A DNA stretch of 64,000 nt, taken from positions 1-64,000 of the forward strand of contig JADJRU010000004.1 in NCBI GenBank assembly GCA_016712105.1, given 5' to 3'. The stretch's first letter is position 1. Every line of letters begins with the position of its first letter. Source of the DNA: Ahniella sp. GTDB lineage: Bacteria > Pseudomonadota > Gammaproteobacteria > Xanthomonadales > Ahniellaceae. Of the stretch, positions 25,560 through 38,096 are shown piece after piece. The position numbers and the translations under genes were made by a program. Under the pieces are notes generated by a model. That model made no database searches, was not told the origin of the DNA, and saw only the letters and a list, made by a program, of their open reading frames with translations.

Positions 25560-26003
25560 ATGAAACACGACGCCTGTGCCCACGACCATCGCCATGGCCC
25601 CTTGCCGCAATTCGACCAGTTCGGTGCGATTGCCGGTTTACTGTGTGCGGCCCATTGTGCGTTGTTGCCACTGGCCATCGGTGTGTTGCCGAGCCTGGGT
25701 CTCGAGTTCATCGGCACACACGCGTTCGATGCGTGGATGGTGCTGTTTCTCGGCACGTTTGCGCTGATCGTGCTGGGTCTTGGATTTGCGCTGGCTCGTG
25801 CCCGTGTGATCTGGGGACTCGTGGTCGGCGGGATCGCCCTGATGGCGATCGGCCTGCTGCCCAATCTGCCGCAGCTCGTTCATGCGCTCTTGCTGGCATC
25901 CGGCGGTGTGGCCGTTGCACTGGGCCATTGGATCAACCGGCGCGCCATTGCTGCCGGATCTCCGGTGACACATCTGCTGAGGGCCGGCAGGCTGGTGGAT
26001 TGA
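25560..26003 (+). CDS. MerC-domain membrane protein
   Basis: A 147-aa protein with a His/Cys-rich start (MKHDACAHDHRHG), then four hydrophobic segments. The first contains GLLCAAHCALLPLAIG, the Cys-x-x-x-Cys metal motif seen in the first helices of MerC-domain proteins. The ATG at 25560 is chosen because the in-frame ATG at 25491 would run the coding region through the Zur-like palindrome. The MerC superfamily includes mercury transporters, but without other mer genes and beside a zinc-receptor promoter a role in zinc or general metal handling is more likely. Confidence 0.72.
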   Translation: MKHDACAHDHRHGPLPQFDQFGAIAGLLCAAHCALLPLAIGVLPSLGLEFIGTHAFDAWMVLFLGTFALIVLGLGFALARARVIWGLVVGGIALMAIGLLPNLPQLVHALLLASGGVAVALGHWINRRAIAAGSPVTHLLRAGRLVD

Positions 26004-26033
26004 CCCAGACCTGCCGGTGATCCTGCAATCAGA

Positions 26034-26372
26034 TCAAAGGGCGTCGCCGTCCAACTCGCCCGTGCGAATTCGCATCACTCGCTCGAGGTCATAGACGAAG
26101 ATCTTTCCGTCGCCGATCTTGCCGCTGTTGGCAGCATTCTGAATTGCTTCGACAACCCGGTCGACCTGGTCATCGACCACGGCAACTTCGAGTTTGATCT
26201 TGGGCAGGAAGTCGACGACATACTCGGCGCCGCGATAGAGCTCGGTATGACCTTTCTGGCGACCGAAGCCCTTGACCTCGGTGACGGTGATGCCGGTGAC
26301 GCCGACGTCGCTCAACGCCTCGCGGACGTCATCGAGCTTGAACGGTTTGATGATGGCTGTGACCATTTTCAT
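26034..26372 (-). CDS. glnK: Nitrogen regulatory protein PII (GlnK)
   Basis: A 112-aa canonical PII signalling protein. It has the first-strand motif KMVTAIIKPFKLDDV, the T-loop GRQKGHTELYRGAEYVVDFLPK with Tyr51 for uridylylation (sequence given in part), and the C-terminal GKIFVYDLERVMRIRTGE. It binds 2-oxoglutarate and ATP/ADP and would plug the ammonium channel encoded 31 bp upstream. The order here is amtB then glnK, the reverse of E. coli. The gene ends tail-to-tail with the MerC-domain gene. Confidence 0.93.
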   Translation of the reverse strand: MKMVTAIIKPFKLDDVREALSDVGVTGITVTEVKGFGRQKGHTELYRGAEYVVDFLPKIKLEVAVVDDQVDRVVEAIQNAANSGKIGDGKIFVYDLERVMRIRTGELDGDAL

Positions 26373-26403
26373 GCGCGGGATCTCAAGGAGTCAGGGGGCA
26401 AGG

Positions 26404-27702
<1,299 letters not shown>

Positions 27703-27862
27703 CGGTCGGTCTCCGGTAGGGCCTCTCGAACTTGCCGAGCGCGGTGTGGAGTGGTTACTCCAATTCCCGGCTTATTTCCGATGCTTATGCCTGCATACGA
27801 TTGTGGCCCGCCCAACGCGGCGGTTCCCATGACCGGACTGAATCGGCTACGCTCCGGGGGCC

Positions 27863-28291
27863 ATGCCTCAGTTTGATCTTTCGACCACCACGGCAGAGGT
27901 CATTGCCGCCAGCACTTACCGGCGCATGCCGGGCGTGTATCGGTATGTGCGTGTCCGCGAAGTGCGGCATCCGGATCGACACTTGATGATCACGCGTGAC
28001 GAACGCGAACTCACGGTCGTCACGCTCAGCGAAAACCTGATGGACGAACCAGTGCTGGAAACCAGCGCACGATCCTGGGTTCTGTTCGTCGTCGATTGTG
28101 CCAAGCCGTTTTTCTGCGTGGGCTTCATCGCACACACCACGGCCTATTTTGCGAAGGCCGGAATCGACGTTCTGGTGGTTTCAACGTTCAGTCGTGACTA
28201 TTTCATGGTTCAGCGAGACCACGCCGATGCCGCCGAGCGTGTCTTGCGAGATGCCGGATTCGGCGAATCGCGAGACGCCCGTGTCGCTTGA
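27863..28291 (+). CDS. ACT-domain-like protein
   Basis: A 142-aa cytosolic protein. Residues about 80-140 (WVLFVVDCAKPFF, GFIAHTTAYFAKAGIDVLVVSTFSRDYFMVQRDHADAAERVL in outline) follow the tandem ACT pattern found in small ligand-binding proteins that monitor amino acids. It is divergent from amtB with 160 bp between them and is followed by the five-hairpin cassette. No enzymatic domain is present. Ligand and target are unknown. Confidence 0.6.
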   Translation: MPQFDLSTTTAEVIAASTYRRMPGVYRYVRVREVRHPDRHLMITRDERELTVVTLSENLMDEPVLETSARSWVLFVVDCAKPFFCVGFIAHTTAYFAKAGIDVLVVSTFSRDYFMVQRDHADAAERVLRDAGFGESRDARVA

Positions 28292-28306
28292 GCCCCGTTA
28301 GGGAGG

Positions 28307-28453
28307 GTCTGAGTAAGTCCCTCCTGGACTTACTCAGACACGGCAAGTCCGGCACAGGTCCGGACTTGCCTCACGACAATCAACGACTTGCGTCGTTGAT
28401 TGCGGCGATGCATCCCTGCATCGCACGGAACCTCTGAATTATTCAGAGGTTCC
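28307..28453. repeat. Cassette of five consecutive perfect hairpins
   Basis: Five perfect inverted repeats follow one another in 147 bases: (1) 28307-28339, 14-bp arms GTCTGAGTAAGTCC, loop 5; (2) 28342-28370, 11-bp arms GGCAAGTCCGG, loop 7; (3) 28377-28402, 11-bp arms CAATCAACGAC, loop 4; (4) 28405-28424, 8-bp arms GCGATGCA, loop 4; (5) 28427-28453, 13-bp arms GGAACCTCTGAAT, loop 1. It lies between convergent genes (ACT-like and DUF885) and could end both transcripts, though only short T-runs follow. Arms 1 and 2 share AAGTCC, so alternative pairings are possible. Confidence 0.9.
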
Positions 28454-28485
28454 TTAGTACGACGCTCAAGCCTGAAACCCGGCAA

Positions 28486-30285
28486 TCAGGATTTTTTGCT
28501 GGCCAGCCAGCGATCGATCTTGGCTTCCAGCACATCCAGTCGCACTGAACCGTCGCGCAGGACTTCGGCATGGAACTCGCGCGGGTCGAACTTGTCGCCC
28601 AGTTGCTGTTCTGCTCGCGCACGCAGTTCGAGGATCTTCAGCTCGCCGATCTTGTAGGCCAGAGCCTGGCCCGCGATGGCGATGTAGCGCTCGGCTTCCG
28701 ACACGGCTTCGGTATCGCTCGTCGCCGAGTTGTCCTTCATGTACTGAATGACCTGTTCGCGCGTCCAGCCCTTGGCGTGCAGGCCGGTATCGACGACCAG
28801 GCGGATGGCGCGCCAGAGTTCCGCCTGCAGGCGGCCAAAGTACTGGTATGGATCCTTGTATACGCCGAGTTCCTTGCCGAGAGATTCGGCATACAGGCCC
28901 CAGCCTTCGGCAAAAGCGGTTTCACCGCCGAAACGGCGGAACATCGGCAGGTCCGTGAGTTCCTGCTGCAACGCAATCTGGAAATGGTGGCCTGGAATCG
29001 CCTCGTGCAGGAACAGGCTTTCCTTGTCCCAGGTCTTGCGGGTCTTCAGGTCATAGGTATTGACGTAGAAGACGCCCGGGCGTTGGCCATCCTGGCTGGG
29101 GCCCTGGTAACTGCCACCGGAGGAAGATGCTGCACGGAACGCTTCAACCGGACGGATCTCGAACCCGGCCTTGGGCACCAACGAGAACAGTTCCGGCACG
29201 CCTTTGTTCACTTCGGCGAGGAATGCGTTGTAGTCATCGAGCAACGCCTGCTCGGTTGCAAATTCGAAGTTGCCGTCGGCAGTCATGTGCGCGAAGAACG
29301 CCTGCAAGTCGCCTTCGAACTTCACCTGCGTCATCAGCGAGCGCATTTCGCCGTGAATCCGGGCGACTTCATCGAGCCCGATCTGGTGGATTTCGCTCGG
29401 GGATTTTGCAGTGGTGGTCATCACCTTGACGCGATAGGCGTACCAGTCCTGACCATTGGGCAAGGCGCTCAGCGCTACCGTGTCTCGGCAGGCGGGCAGA
29501 TACTCGTCACGGACAAATGCTTCAAGCTCTTTGTAGGCCGGATTGAGCTTCTTGTCGATCAACTTGCGGAAGGATTTTTCCAGACGCTTGCGGTCGCGTT
29601 CGGAGAAGTCTTTCGGCAGATTGGCGATGGGCTGCCAGAACATGCTCTTTTCGGCCGATTCGCTGGGAACTGCAGCGAGCTGCGGCAGCACTTTCTCCAT
29701 CAGCACCTTGGGCTGAACCACACCGGCCTTCATGCCTTGGCGCATGTTGTCGATCATGGTGTCGTACAAGTCAGGTACCTTGCCGGCACGCGCCAACCAA
29801 TTGTCGTAGTCCTTCACCGTCACGAACGGCTGGGCACTGCGGCCCGAACCCAGGATGGGCAGGAATGACGGGATACTCTGGAACTGGCTGAGTGGGAGCA
29901 TCCAGTCCGGAAAGGCATCACCAGCGCGGTCCTGTTCGAGTTCAGCGAGCAGCAGGTCATAAGACAGGCGGGTCTGGGTGTCGAGCGCTGACGGGTCCTG
30001 CGCCTTCAAACGGGCAATCCAGCCATCGCGCCAGGTCCGTGCCTTGTTACGGTAGTCGGCCTCGAAAAAATTCGGCAAGAGATCGTTGTAGCGAGGGTCA
30101 CCGACAAACGTGGCCTGGATGGGGTTCTGTTCCAGCGCCTGTTCCCAATACTCGGCAAACAACACCGTCGCGCTCTGTTTGTCGAGTTGGGCATGCGCCG
30201 CTTTCGGCGTCTCGGCAAGCGCGGTGATCGGGAGCAGGGGGGTGGTGGCCAGACAAATGGCCAAAGCAAGCGCACGAAGTTTCAT
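28486..30285 (-). CDS. DUF885 family secreted metallopeptidase-like protein
   Basis: A 599-aa protein with a signal peptide (MKLRALALAICLATTPLLPITALAE in outline) and the DUF885 zinc motif LHEAIPGHHFQIALQ at about residue 446, in which His-Glu and the downstream His residues are the expected metal ligands and catalytic Glu. Members of this family are periplasmic or outer-membrane-associated peptidases or carboxypeptidases. Start 30285 is chosen for the signal peptide over the in-frame ATG at 30324. The gene is monocistronic, with the hairpin cassette at its 3' end. Confidence 0.85.
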   Translation of the reverse strand: MKLRALALAICLATTPLLPITALAETPKAAHAQLDKQSATVLFAEYWEQALEQNPIQATFVGDPRYNDLLPNFFEADYRNKARTWRDGWIARLKAQDPSALDTQTRLSYDLLLAELEQDRAGDAFPDWMLPLSQFQSIPSFLPILGSGRSAQPFVTVKDYDNWLARAGKVPDLYDTMIDNMRQGMKAGVVQPKVLMEKVLPQLAAVPSESAEKSMFWQPIANLPKDFSERDRKRLEKSFRKLIDKKLNPAYKELEAFVRDEYLPACRDTVALSALPNGQDWYAYRVKVMTTTAKSPSEIHQIGLDEVARIHGEMRSLMTQVKFEGDLQAFFAHMTADGNFEFATEQALLDDYNAFLAEVNKGVPELFSLVPKAGFEIRPVEAFRAASSSGGSYQGPSQDGQRPGVFYVNTYDLKTRKTWDKESLFLHEAIPGHHFQIALQQELTDLPMFRRFGGETAFAEGWGLYAESLGKELGVYKDPYQYFGRLQAELWRAIRLVVDTGLHAKGWTREQVIQYMKDNSATSDTEAVSEAERYIAIAGQALAYKIGELKILELRARAEQQLGDKFDPREFHAEVLRDGSVRLDVLEAKIDRWLASKKS

Positions 30286-30470
30286 CAAAGACGGTCCATT
30301 CGGAAGGTGAGTGAATGGTTCCACTGCGGGCTCGGACGGGCAACAGGACTGATGACAGGGCCAGCAGCGTGGTTTGGTCTTGCGTCACAAGGTGAATAAA
30401 ATGCGAAAGACCCTTGCAGTTGGCAGCCGGGGCTGCTTGCATTCGCACTTTCATGTTCCGGATCCAAACC

Positions 30471-31451
30471 ATGGCCTCCAGTTTGCTTGCCCTGCTCGAC
30501 GATATCGCCACGATTCTTGACGACGTCGCCGTCCTCAGCAAGGTGGCGGTCAAGAAGACCTCGGGCGTCCTCGGCGACGACCTGGCGCTGAATGCGCAGC
30601 AGGTGGCCGGTGTGGCCGCCGACCGCGAACTGCCGGTGGTCTGGGCGGTCGCCAAGGGTTCATTCGTCAACAAACTCATTCTGGTGCCGACCGCATTGGC
30701 AATCAGTGCACTCGAAATCTGGTTGCGGAGCCGCGGCTGGAACATCCCGTTGATCCTGCCCTTGCTGATGATTGGTGGTGCATTCCTGTGTTTTGAGGGT
30801 GCCGAGAAGATCCTGCACAAACTGCTGCACTCGGCTGCCGAAGACAAGGCCGAACACGAGGCGCACCTGAAGGGATTGCTGGATCCAAACGCCGATCTGG
30901 TGGCGATCGAAAAGGACAAGATCAAGGGTGCCATCCGCACCGACTTCATCCTGTCGGCCGAAATCATCGTCATTTCACTCGGCACGGCAACGGCGGCTGC
31001 AGCCACGTTCGGCAAACAGGTCGGCGTGCTCAGTGTGATCGCCATCATCATGACCGTCGGCGTCTACGGCCTCGTGGCGGCGATCGTCAAACTCGACGAT
31101 TTTGGTTTGTACCTGACGCGCGCCAAGGGCGACGGCGCGAGTGCGAAGATGCGCCGTGCCAACGGTGCATTCATTCTCCGGACGGCGCCTTATCTGATGA
31201 AGACGCTGTCCGTGCTCGGCACGGCCGCGATGTTCCTGGTCGGCGGTTCCATCCTTCTGCATGGCATCCCGCCGCTGCACCACTGGATCGAACATGCCCT
31301 CGAGCCGATGAAGGCAGGTGGCGGTTTCGGACCTACGGGCGCATTCCTGCTGACCATGCTTGTCGAGGGACTGCTGGGCCTGATCGTCGGCGCCGCGATC
31401 GTGGGTGTAGTGGCCGGCCTGAAAAAAACCTTCAGCAAAAAGTCGGCTTAG
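30471..31451 (+). CDS. DUF808 family inner-membrane protein (YedI-like)
   Basis: A 326-aa membrane protein. The start ASSLLALLDDIATILDDVAVLSK and the KKTSGVLGDDLALNAQQVAGV segment are the signature of DUF808/YedI. Hydrophobic helices occur at about 75-95, 97-115, 165-195, 200-220, 245-270 and 290-315. Function of the family is not established. The ATG at 30471 is chosen because the family begins there; an upstream ATG at 30453 adds six residues. It ends tail-to-tail with the thioesterase, overlapping by 4 bases. Confidence 0.85.
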   Translation: MASSLLALLDDIATILDDVAVLSKVAVKKTSGVLGDDLALNAQQVAGVAADRELPVVWAVAKGSFVNKLILVPTALAISALEIWLRSRGWNIPLILPLLMIGGAFLCFEGAEKILHKLLHSAAEDKAEHEAHLKGLLDPNADLVAIEKDKIKGAIRTDFILSAEIIVISLGTATAAAATFGKQVGVLSVIAIIMTVGVYGLVAAIVKLDDFGLYLTRAKGDGASAKMRRANGAFILRTAPYLMKTLSVLGTAAMFLVGGSILLHGIPPLHHWIEHALEPMKAGGGFGPTGAFLLTMLVEGLLGLIVGAAIVGVVAGLKKTFSKKSA

Positions 31452-31842
31452 GCCACCGCTTCTCGAACGTGTACCGGCAACTCCATGGACTTGCCGGTGC
31501 GACGGTCAATCCAGACCAGCACGGTGCTGCCTTCGGCATAGAGGCGACTGCTTTCGGTTGAACTGCGTATCCAGAACGCCAGCGTGAGTGAACTGCGGCC
31601 AGCGCGTTCGCAGGCCATGGTGACGCTCAGTTCCTCAGGCCATTCGATTGTCTGACGGTATTCAATGCGCATGGACGCGACCACCGGACCCATGTCCTCA
31701 TTGACCCAGGGGCCGGGAATCGTGGCGAACCAGCGCAGCCGCAATTCTTCGAGATAAGTGGCATAGACGCTGTTGTTGACGTGGTTGAACGCATCCATGT
31801 CACCCCAGCGGACCGGGATCGTTACGGTAATCAGTTCGTGCA

Positions 31843-31843
<1 letters not shown>
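31448..31843 (-). CDS. Acyl-CoA thioesterase, 4HBT (hotdog) family
   Basis: A 131-aa hotdog-fold protein with the 4-hydroxybenzoyl-CoA thioesterase pattern: VRWGDMDAFNHVNNSVYATYLEELRLRWF in outline, where the Asp in GDMDAFNHVNN is the catalytic residue. It hydrolyses acyl-CoA thioesters; the exact chain specificity cannot be read. Its ATG overlaps the uvrA stop by one base (TGATG), so it is translated from the uvrA message. Confidence 0.88.
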
Positions 31844-34756
<2,913 letters not shown>

Positions 34757-34854
34757 GTCGGGTCCGGCGAAGAGTCAATCCGCCATTCTATCCGGGGGAG
34801 GTGCGCAGGCCGCGTCAACGTGATCACCCGCTGACAGTATTTGTCATCCTGAAT

Positions 34855-34873
34855 CGGGGCCGATGCGGCCCCG
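34855..34873. terminator. GC-rich hairpin between accA and uvrA
   Basis: Perfect 8-bp arms CGGGGCCG/CGGCCCCG with a 3-base loop, 17 bases after the accA stop on the minus strand. It could reduce transcription from accA into uvrA. No T-run follows, so a strong intrinsic terminator is not claimed. Confidence 0.5.
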
Positions 34874-34889
34874 CACCGGTATTGACCAT

Positions 34890-35855
34890 TCAGGCCGCCT
34901 CGTAGGCACCCATCAAGCGCAGTTTCTCGTAGCGTTGGGTCAGCAGGACATCGGTGTCCAGTCGCTGCAGGGACTGCAATTCATCCAGCAGCGTGCGCTT
35001 CAGGCGCTCGGCCATGTCTTTCGAGTCACGATGAGCGCCACCGAGAGGCTCCGGCACGATCTGGTCGACAAGACCGTGGGACTTGAGTCGCTCGGCAGTC
35101 AGGCCGAGCGCTTCGGCTGCGTCACGCGCCCGGTCGGCGCTTTTCCAGAGAATGGACGCACAGCCTTCGGGCGAGATGACCGAATACGTACTGAACTGCA
35201 GCATCAAGGTTCGATCGGCGACACCGATGGCGAGCGCGCCACCGGAGCCACCTTCGCCAATGACCGTGGCGATGATGGGCACCCGCAGCCGCGACATCTC
35301 CAGCAGGTTTCGAGCAATCGCTTCGGATTGGCCGCGCTCTTCGGCGCCGACTCCCGGATAGGCGCCGGGCGTGTCGATCAGCGTCAACAAGGGCAGATGG
35401 AATCGTTCGGCCATCTGCATCAGCCGCAGCGCCTTTCGGTAACCCTCGGGTCGCGGCATGCCGAAATTGCGTTTGATCTTGGACTTGGTGTCGCGGCCTT
35501 TCTGGTGGCCGATGATCACGACCGATTGCCCGTCGATCCGACCCAGGCCACCCACAATGGCCGCATCGTCGGCATAGGCGCGGTCGCCAGCCAGTTCCTG
35601 GAACTCGTCGCACATCATGTTGATGTAGTCGAGTGTGTAGGGACGCAGCGGATGGCGCGCCAGTTGGGCGATCTGCCAGGCGGAGAGGTTCGCGAAAATC
35701 TCTTCGGTTTTCTGGCGCAGTTTGACGCCCATCCGTTTGATTTCGTTGTCGAGATCGAGTGACTGGCCCTGGCCCGCCTGACGCAGTTCAGCGATCTTGG
35801 CTTCCAGTTCGGCCAACGGCAATTCGAAATCGAGGTAGTTCGGATTCATCGACAC
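34890..35855 (-). CDS. accA: Acetyl-CoA carboxylase carboxyltransferase subunit alpha
   Basis: A 321-aa subunit that, with AccD, transfers carboxyl from biotin to acetyl-CoA for fatty-acid synthesis. Family features include the N-terminal DFELPLAELEAKIAELR, GDRAYADDAAIVGGLGRIDG (in outline), GFGMPRPEGYRKALRLM-like text (here NFGMPRPEGYRKALRLM), TLIDTPGAYPGVGAEERGQSEAIARNL and EGGSGGALAIGVAD. Length is typical. ATGs at 35855 and 35849 are both possible starts. Encoded between nfeD and uvrA on the same strand. Confidence 0.95.
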   Translation of the reverse strand: MSMNPNYLDFELPLAELEAKIAELRQAGQGQSLDLDNEIKRMGVKLRQKTEEIFANLSAWQIAQLARHPLRPYTLDYINMMCDEFQELAGDRAYADDAAIVGGLGRIDGQSVVIIGHQKGRDTKSKIKRNFGMPRPEGYRKALRLMQMAERFHLPLLTLIDTPGAYPGVGAEERGQSEAIARNLLEMSRLRVPIIATVIGEGGSGGALAIGVADRTLMLQFSTYSVISPEGCASILWKSADRARDAAEALGLTAERLKSHGLVDQIVPEPLGGAHRDSKDMAERLKRTLLDELQSLQRLDTDVLLTQRYEKLRLMGAYEAA

Positions 35856-35903
35856 TTCCGGTGTTGTTCAGGATTGGGAGGACAAGACAGCCTTTGGTCG
35901 GGA

Positions 35904-36336
35904 TCAGATTGGCTCGACGCGCAAGACGCTATCCATGATGTCGATGACCCGGACCTGGGCGCCGGGCGCACAATCTTCGCCCTGAACAACCCAAAGCGTG
36001 TCGCCGACCTTGACCTTGCCTTGGCCGCGGACAATGGCTTCTTCGACCACGAACACGCGGCCCACCAACTGCTCGCCACGCCGGTTCAGCAAAGGGCAAG
36101 TCACTTTTCGGCTCGCCTTTGCGGAAGAACTTCCAGTAGATGCCGACCGTGATCACCGAGAAAATGCCGAACAACATGACCTGCAGCACGGCACCCATGG
36201 TCGGCACGGCAATCAGCACTGCACCGAGCGCCAGCGCAGCGATGCCGAACCAGAGCAGGGCAGCGCCCGGAATCAGGGTTTCGGCGGCCAGCAGTACAAA
36301 ACCGATGGTCCACCAGAAATAGACGATCTTGGGCAT
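35904..36336 (-). pseudogene. NfeD-like membrane protein, interrupted by one frameshift
   Basis: The first part (from ATG 36336) gives three to four hydrophobic segments, MPKIVYFWWTIGFVLLAAETLIPGAALLWFGIAALALG in outline, then FFRKGEPKSDLP. The second part, in another frame, gives the NfeD C-terminal OB-fold: LLNRRGEQLVGRVFVVEEAI, then VGDTLWVVQGEDCAPGAQVRVID. They join as DLPLLNRRGEQ if one G of GGG at 36094-36096 (plus strand) is removed, giving 143 aa. NfeD proteins pair with stomatin-like SPFH proteins, and the partner gene ends 2 bases upstream. Confidence 0.85.
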
Positions 36337-36338
36337 GA

Positions 36339-37282
36339 TCAGGATTCCGGCATTTTCGGCGGCGCTTTCGCGACACCCGGGTCTCGAAACTCTGTCTGGT
36401 GACTTCGGCAATTCCGGCCAGACTGCCCAGCACACCCATGGTTTCGAGCGGCATCAGCAGCGTTTTCTGGTTCGGTGACGAGGCCAGCGCCTTCAGTGCG
36501 CCCACATACTTGTCGGCGATGAAGTAGTTGATGGCCTGGACATCACCCTTGGAGATGGCTTGCGACACCATCAGGGTTGCCTTGGCTTCTGCTTCCGCCA
36601 GTCGTTCGCGGGCTTCGGCATCGCGGAACGCCGCTTCGCGACGACCTTCGGCTTCCAGCACGGCCGCCTGCTTTTCGCCTTCGGCACGCAGGATTTCAGC
36701 CTGACGGGCGCCTTCGGCTTCCAGGATCTGTGCGCGCTTTTCGCGTTCGGCCTTCATCTGGCGGGCCATCGACTCGACCAGATCACGCGGTGGCGTGATG
36801 TCCTTGATCTCGATGCGGTTGACCTTGATGCCCCATGGGTGGGTCGCCTCGTCCACGACACGCAGCAGGCGCGCGTTGATTTCGTCGCGCTTCGACAGGG
36901 ATTCGTCGAGGTCCATCGAGCCCAGCACCGTTCGGATGTTGGTCATGACCAGATTCAGGGCAGCGATCTCGAGGTTGGTGATTTCGTACGCTGCCTTGGC
37001 AGCGTTCAGCACCTGGAAGAAGACCACGCCGTCGACTGCCACCACGGCGTTGTCGCGGGTAATGACTTCCTGTCGAGGAACATCAAGAACCTGTTCCATC
37101 ATATTGATCTTTCGACCAATGTTGTTCACATACGGCAGGATCAAGCCGATGCCGGGCCCCTGTGTATGGGTGTACTTGCGGAAGCGTTCGATGGTGAATT
37201 CGAAACCCTGCGGCACCATGACAATACCTTTCCACAGCGTCAGCAGGATAAACACCACCAGCCCAATCAAGAAAATTTCCAT
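36339..37282 (-). pseudogene. qmcA: SPFH/stomatin-like protein QmcA, 3'-end frameshift
   Basis: An SPFH-domain membrane protein (about 314 aa after correction) of the QmcA type, with one N-terminal TM helix (MEIFLIGLVVFILLTLWKGI), the SPFH domain (VPQGFEFTIERFRKYTHTQGPG in outline, VLDVPRQEVITRDNAVVAVDG) and a long Ala/Glu coiled coil (ILEAEGARQAEILRAEGEKQ). After GSLAGIAEVT the frame runs into NfeD in the wrong register. A one-base deletion near 36391 would restore FRDPGVAKAPPKMPES and a stop at 36339, two bases before the nfeD ATG. This natural end supports the frameshift reading. QmcA/NfeD pairs are linked to membrane microdomains and protein quality control. Confidence 0.87.
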
Positions 37283-37411
37283 GCTCAGCTCCCGAGTCCA
37301 GTCGCCATTGTAGCGAGCCGAAACCGGATTGCACGGGCTGACTGCGACGAAGTGAACGGGTCACGCCCGCGCCCTGCAGGCTGACGAAGTGCCAGCCTGC
37401 AGGGCCTTGTG

Positions 37412-37957
37412 TCATGCAGCCTTGCGAAGGGCGACGCCGGGAAAATCGACCGGAACATCGAACGCGATGTTGGTGTAGTTCGTGAACAGGTTCAGCGCGA
37501 CATGGGCCAGAATTTCGACAATCTCTTCGTCGCTGAAGCCGTGCTGCCGGAGATTCTGGACACTGTCTGGTCCCACCTGACCTCGTCGTTCGGTCAGTTC
37601 GAGCGCAAACTGCAGTGCAGCCCGGGTCCTTGGGTCGTTCGAATCGCCAGTTTGCGCGAGTGCCAACTGCTCCCGGCTCAGGCCGGCGCCTTGGCCGATA
37701 TAGGTATGGGCTGCCAGGCAGTAGTCGCAGCCGTTGCGGTTCGCTACAGCCACGGCAATCTGTTCGCCCAGTTTGGCGCCGAGTTTGCCTTTGCCCAGAG
37801 CGGCGAAACTGCCCCACATGGCGTTCAGGGCCGCCGGCGCGTGTGCGACGGTGCGGAACATGTTCGGCACGACACCGAAGGCATTGTTGATGGATTGCAA
37901 CAGCGCCTGGCGGTCGGTGGTGGTGTGGTTGGGGTCGATCTGGCTCAAACGGTTCAT
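37412..37957 (-). CDS. AhpD-like carboxymuconolactone decarboxylase family peroxidase
   Basis: A 181-aa protein with the CMD/AhpD fold and the redox motif NGCDYCLAAHTYIG (Cys-x-x-Cys followed by His) at about residues 84-97, as in alkylhydroperoxidase-like proteins. Start 37957 (MNRLSQIDPN) has AAGGAA upstream; the open frame extends further upstream but without protein-like sequence. It is divergent from an AraC regulator gene, with a direct-repeat operator candidate between them, which suggests the regulator controls it. Confidence 0.85.
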   Translation of the reverse strand: MNRLSQIDPNHTTTDRQALLQSINNAFGVVPNMFRTVAHAPAALNAMWGSFAALGKGKLGAKLGEQIAVAVANRNGCDYCLAAHTYIGQGAGLSREQLALAQTGDSNDPRTRAALQFALELTERRGQVGPDSVQNLRQHGFSDEEIVEILAHVALNLFTNYTNIAFDVPVDFPGVALRKAA

Positions 37958-38060
37958 GAAACGTTCCTTGATGAAATGGAATTGGGGCGGGGGATCGCCG
38001 ACGCAGCAGTGCGTTGGCGTGCAGGCATCTTGCCCTAGCATCAGTACGTTTGGTATCGTA

Positions 38061-38089
38061 TAGTCCGAATAACATAACAATTAGTCTGA
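38061..38089. promoter_or_regulatory. Direct-repeat operator candidate for the adjacent AraC regulator
   Basis: TAGTCCGA at 38061-38068 and TAGTCTGA at 38082-38089 are direct repeats 21 bp apart, two helical turns, as expected for AraC-family binding half-sites. They lie immediately before the GTG start of the regulator and about 100 bp upstream of the divergent AhpD-like gene. The area is AT-rich (AATAACATAACAAT). Confidence 0.5.
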
Positions 38090-38096
38090 TCGCCCT

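Noticed and set aside
25560..26003. Part of a mercury resistance operon
   Set aside because: MerC-domain similarity alone is not enough; no merR, merT, merP or merA is present, and the context is zinc-related.
27703..27862. Possible sigma-54 promoter upstream of amtB
   Set aside because: The best candidate has the GG and GC elements separated by 12 rather than 10 bases and lacks the flanking consensus.
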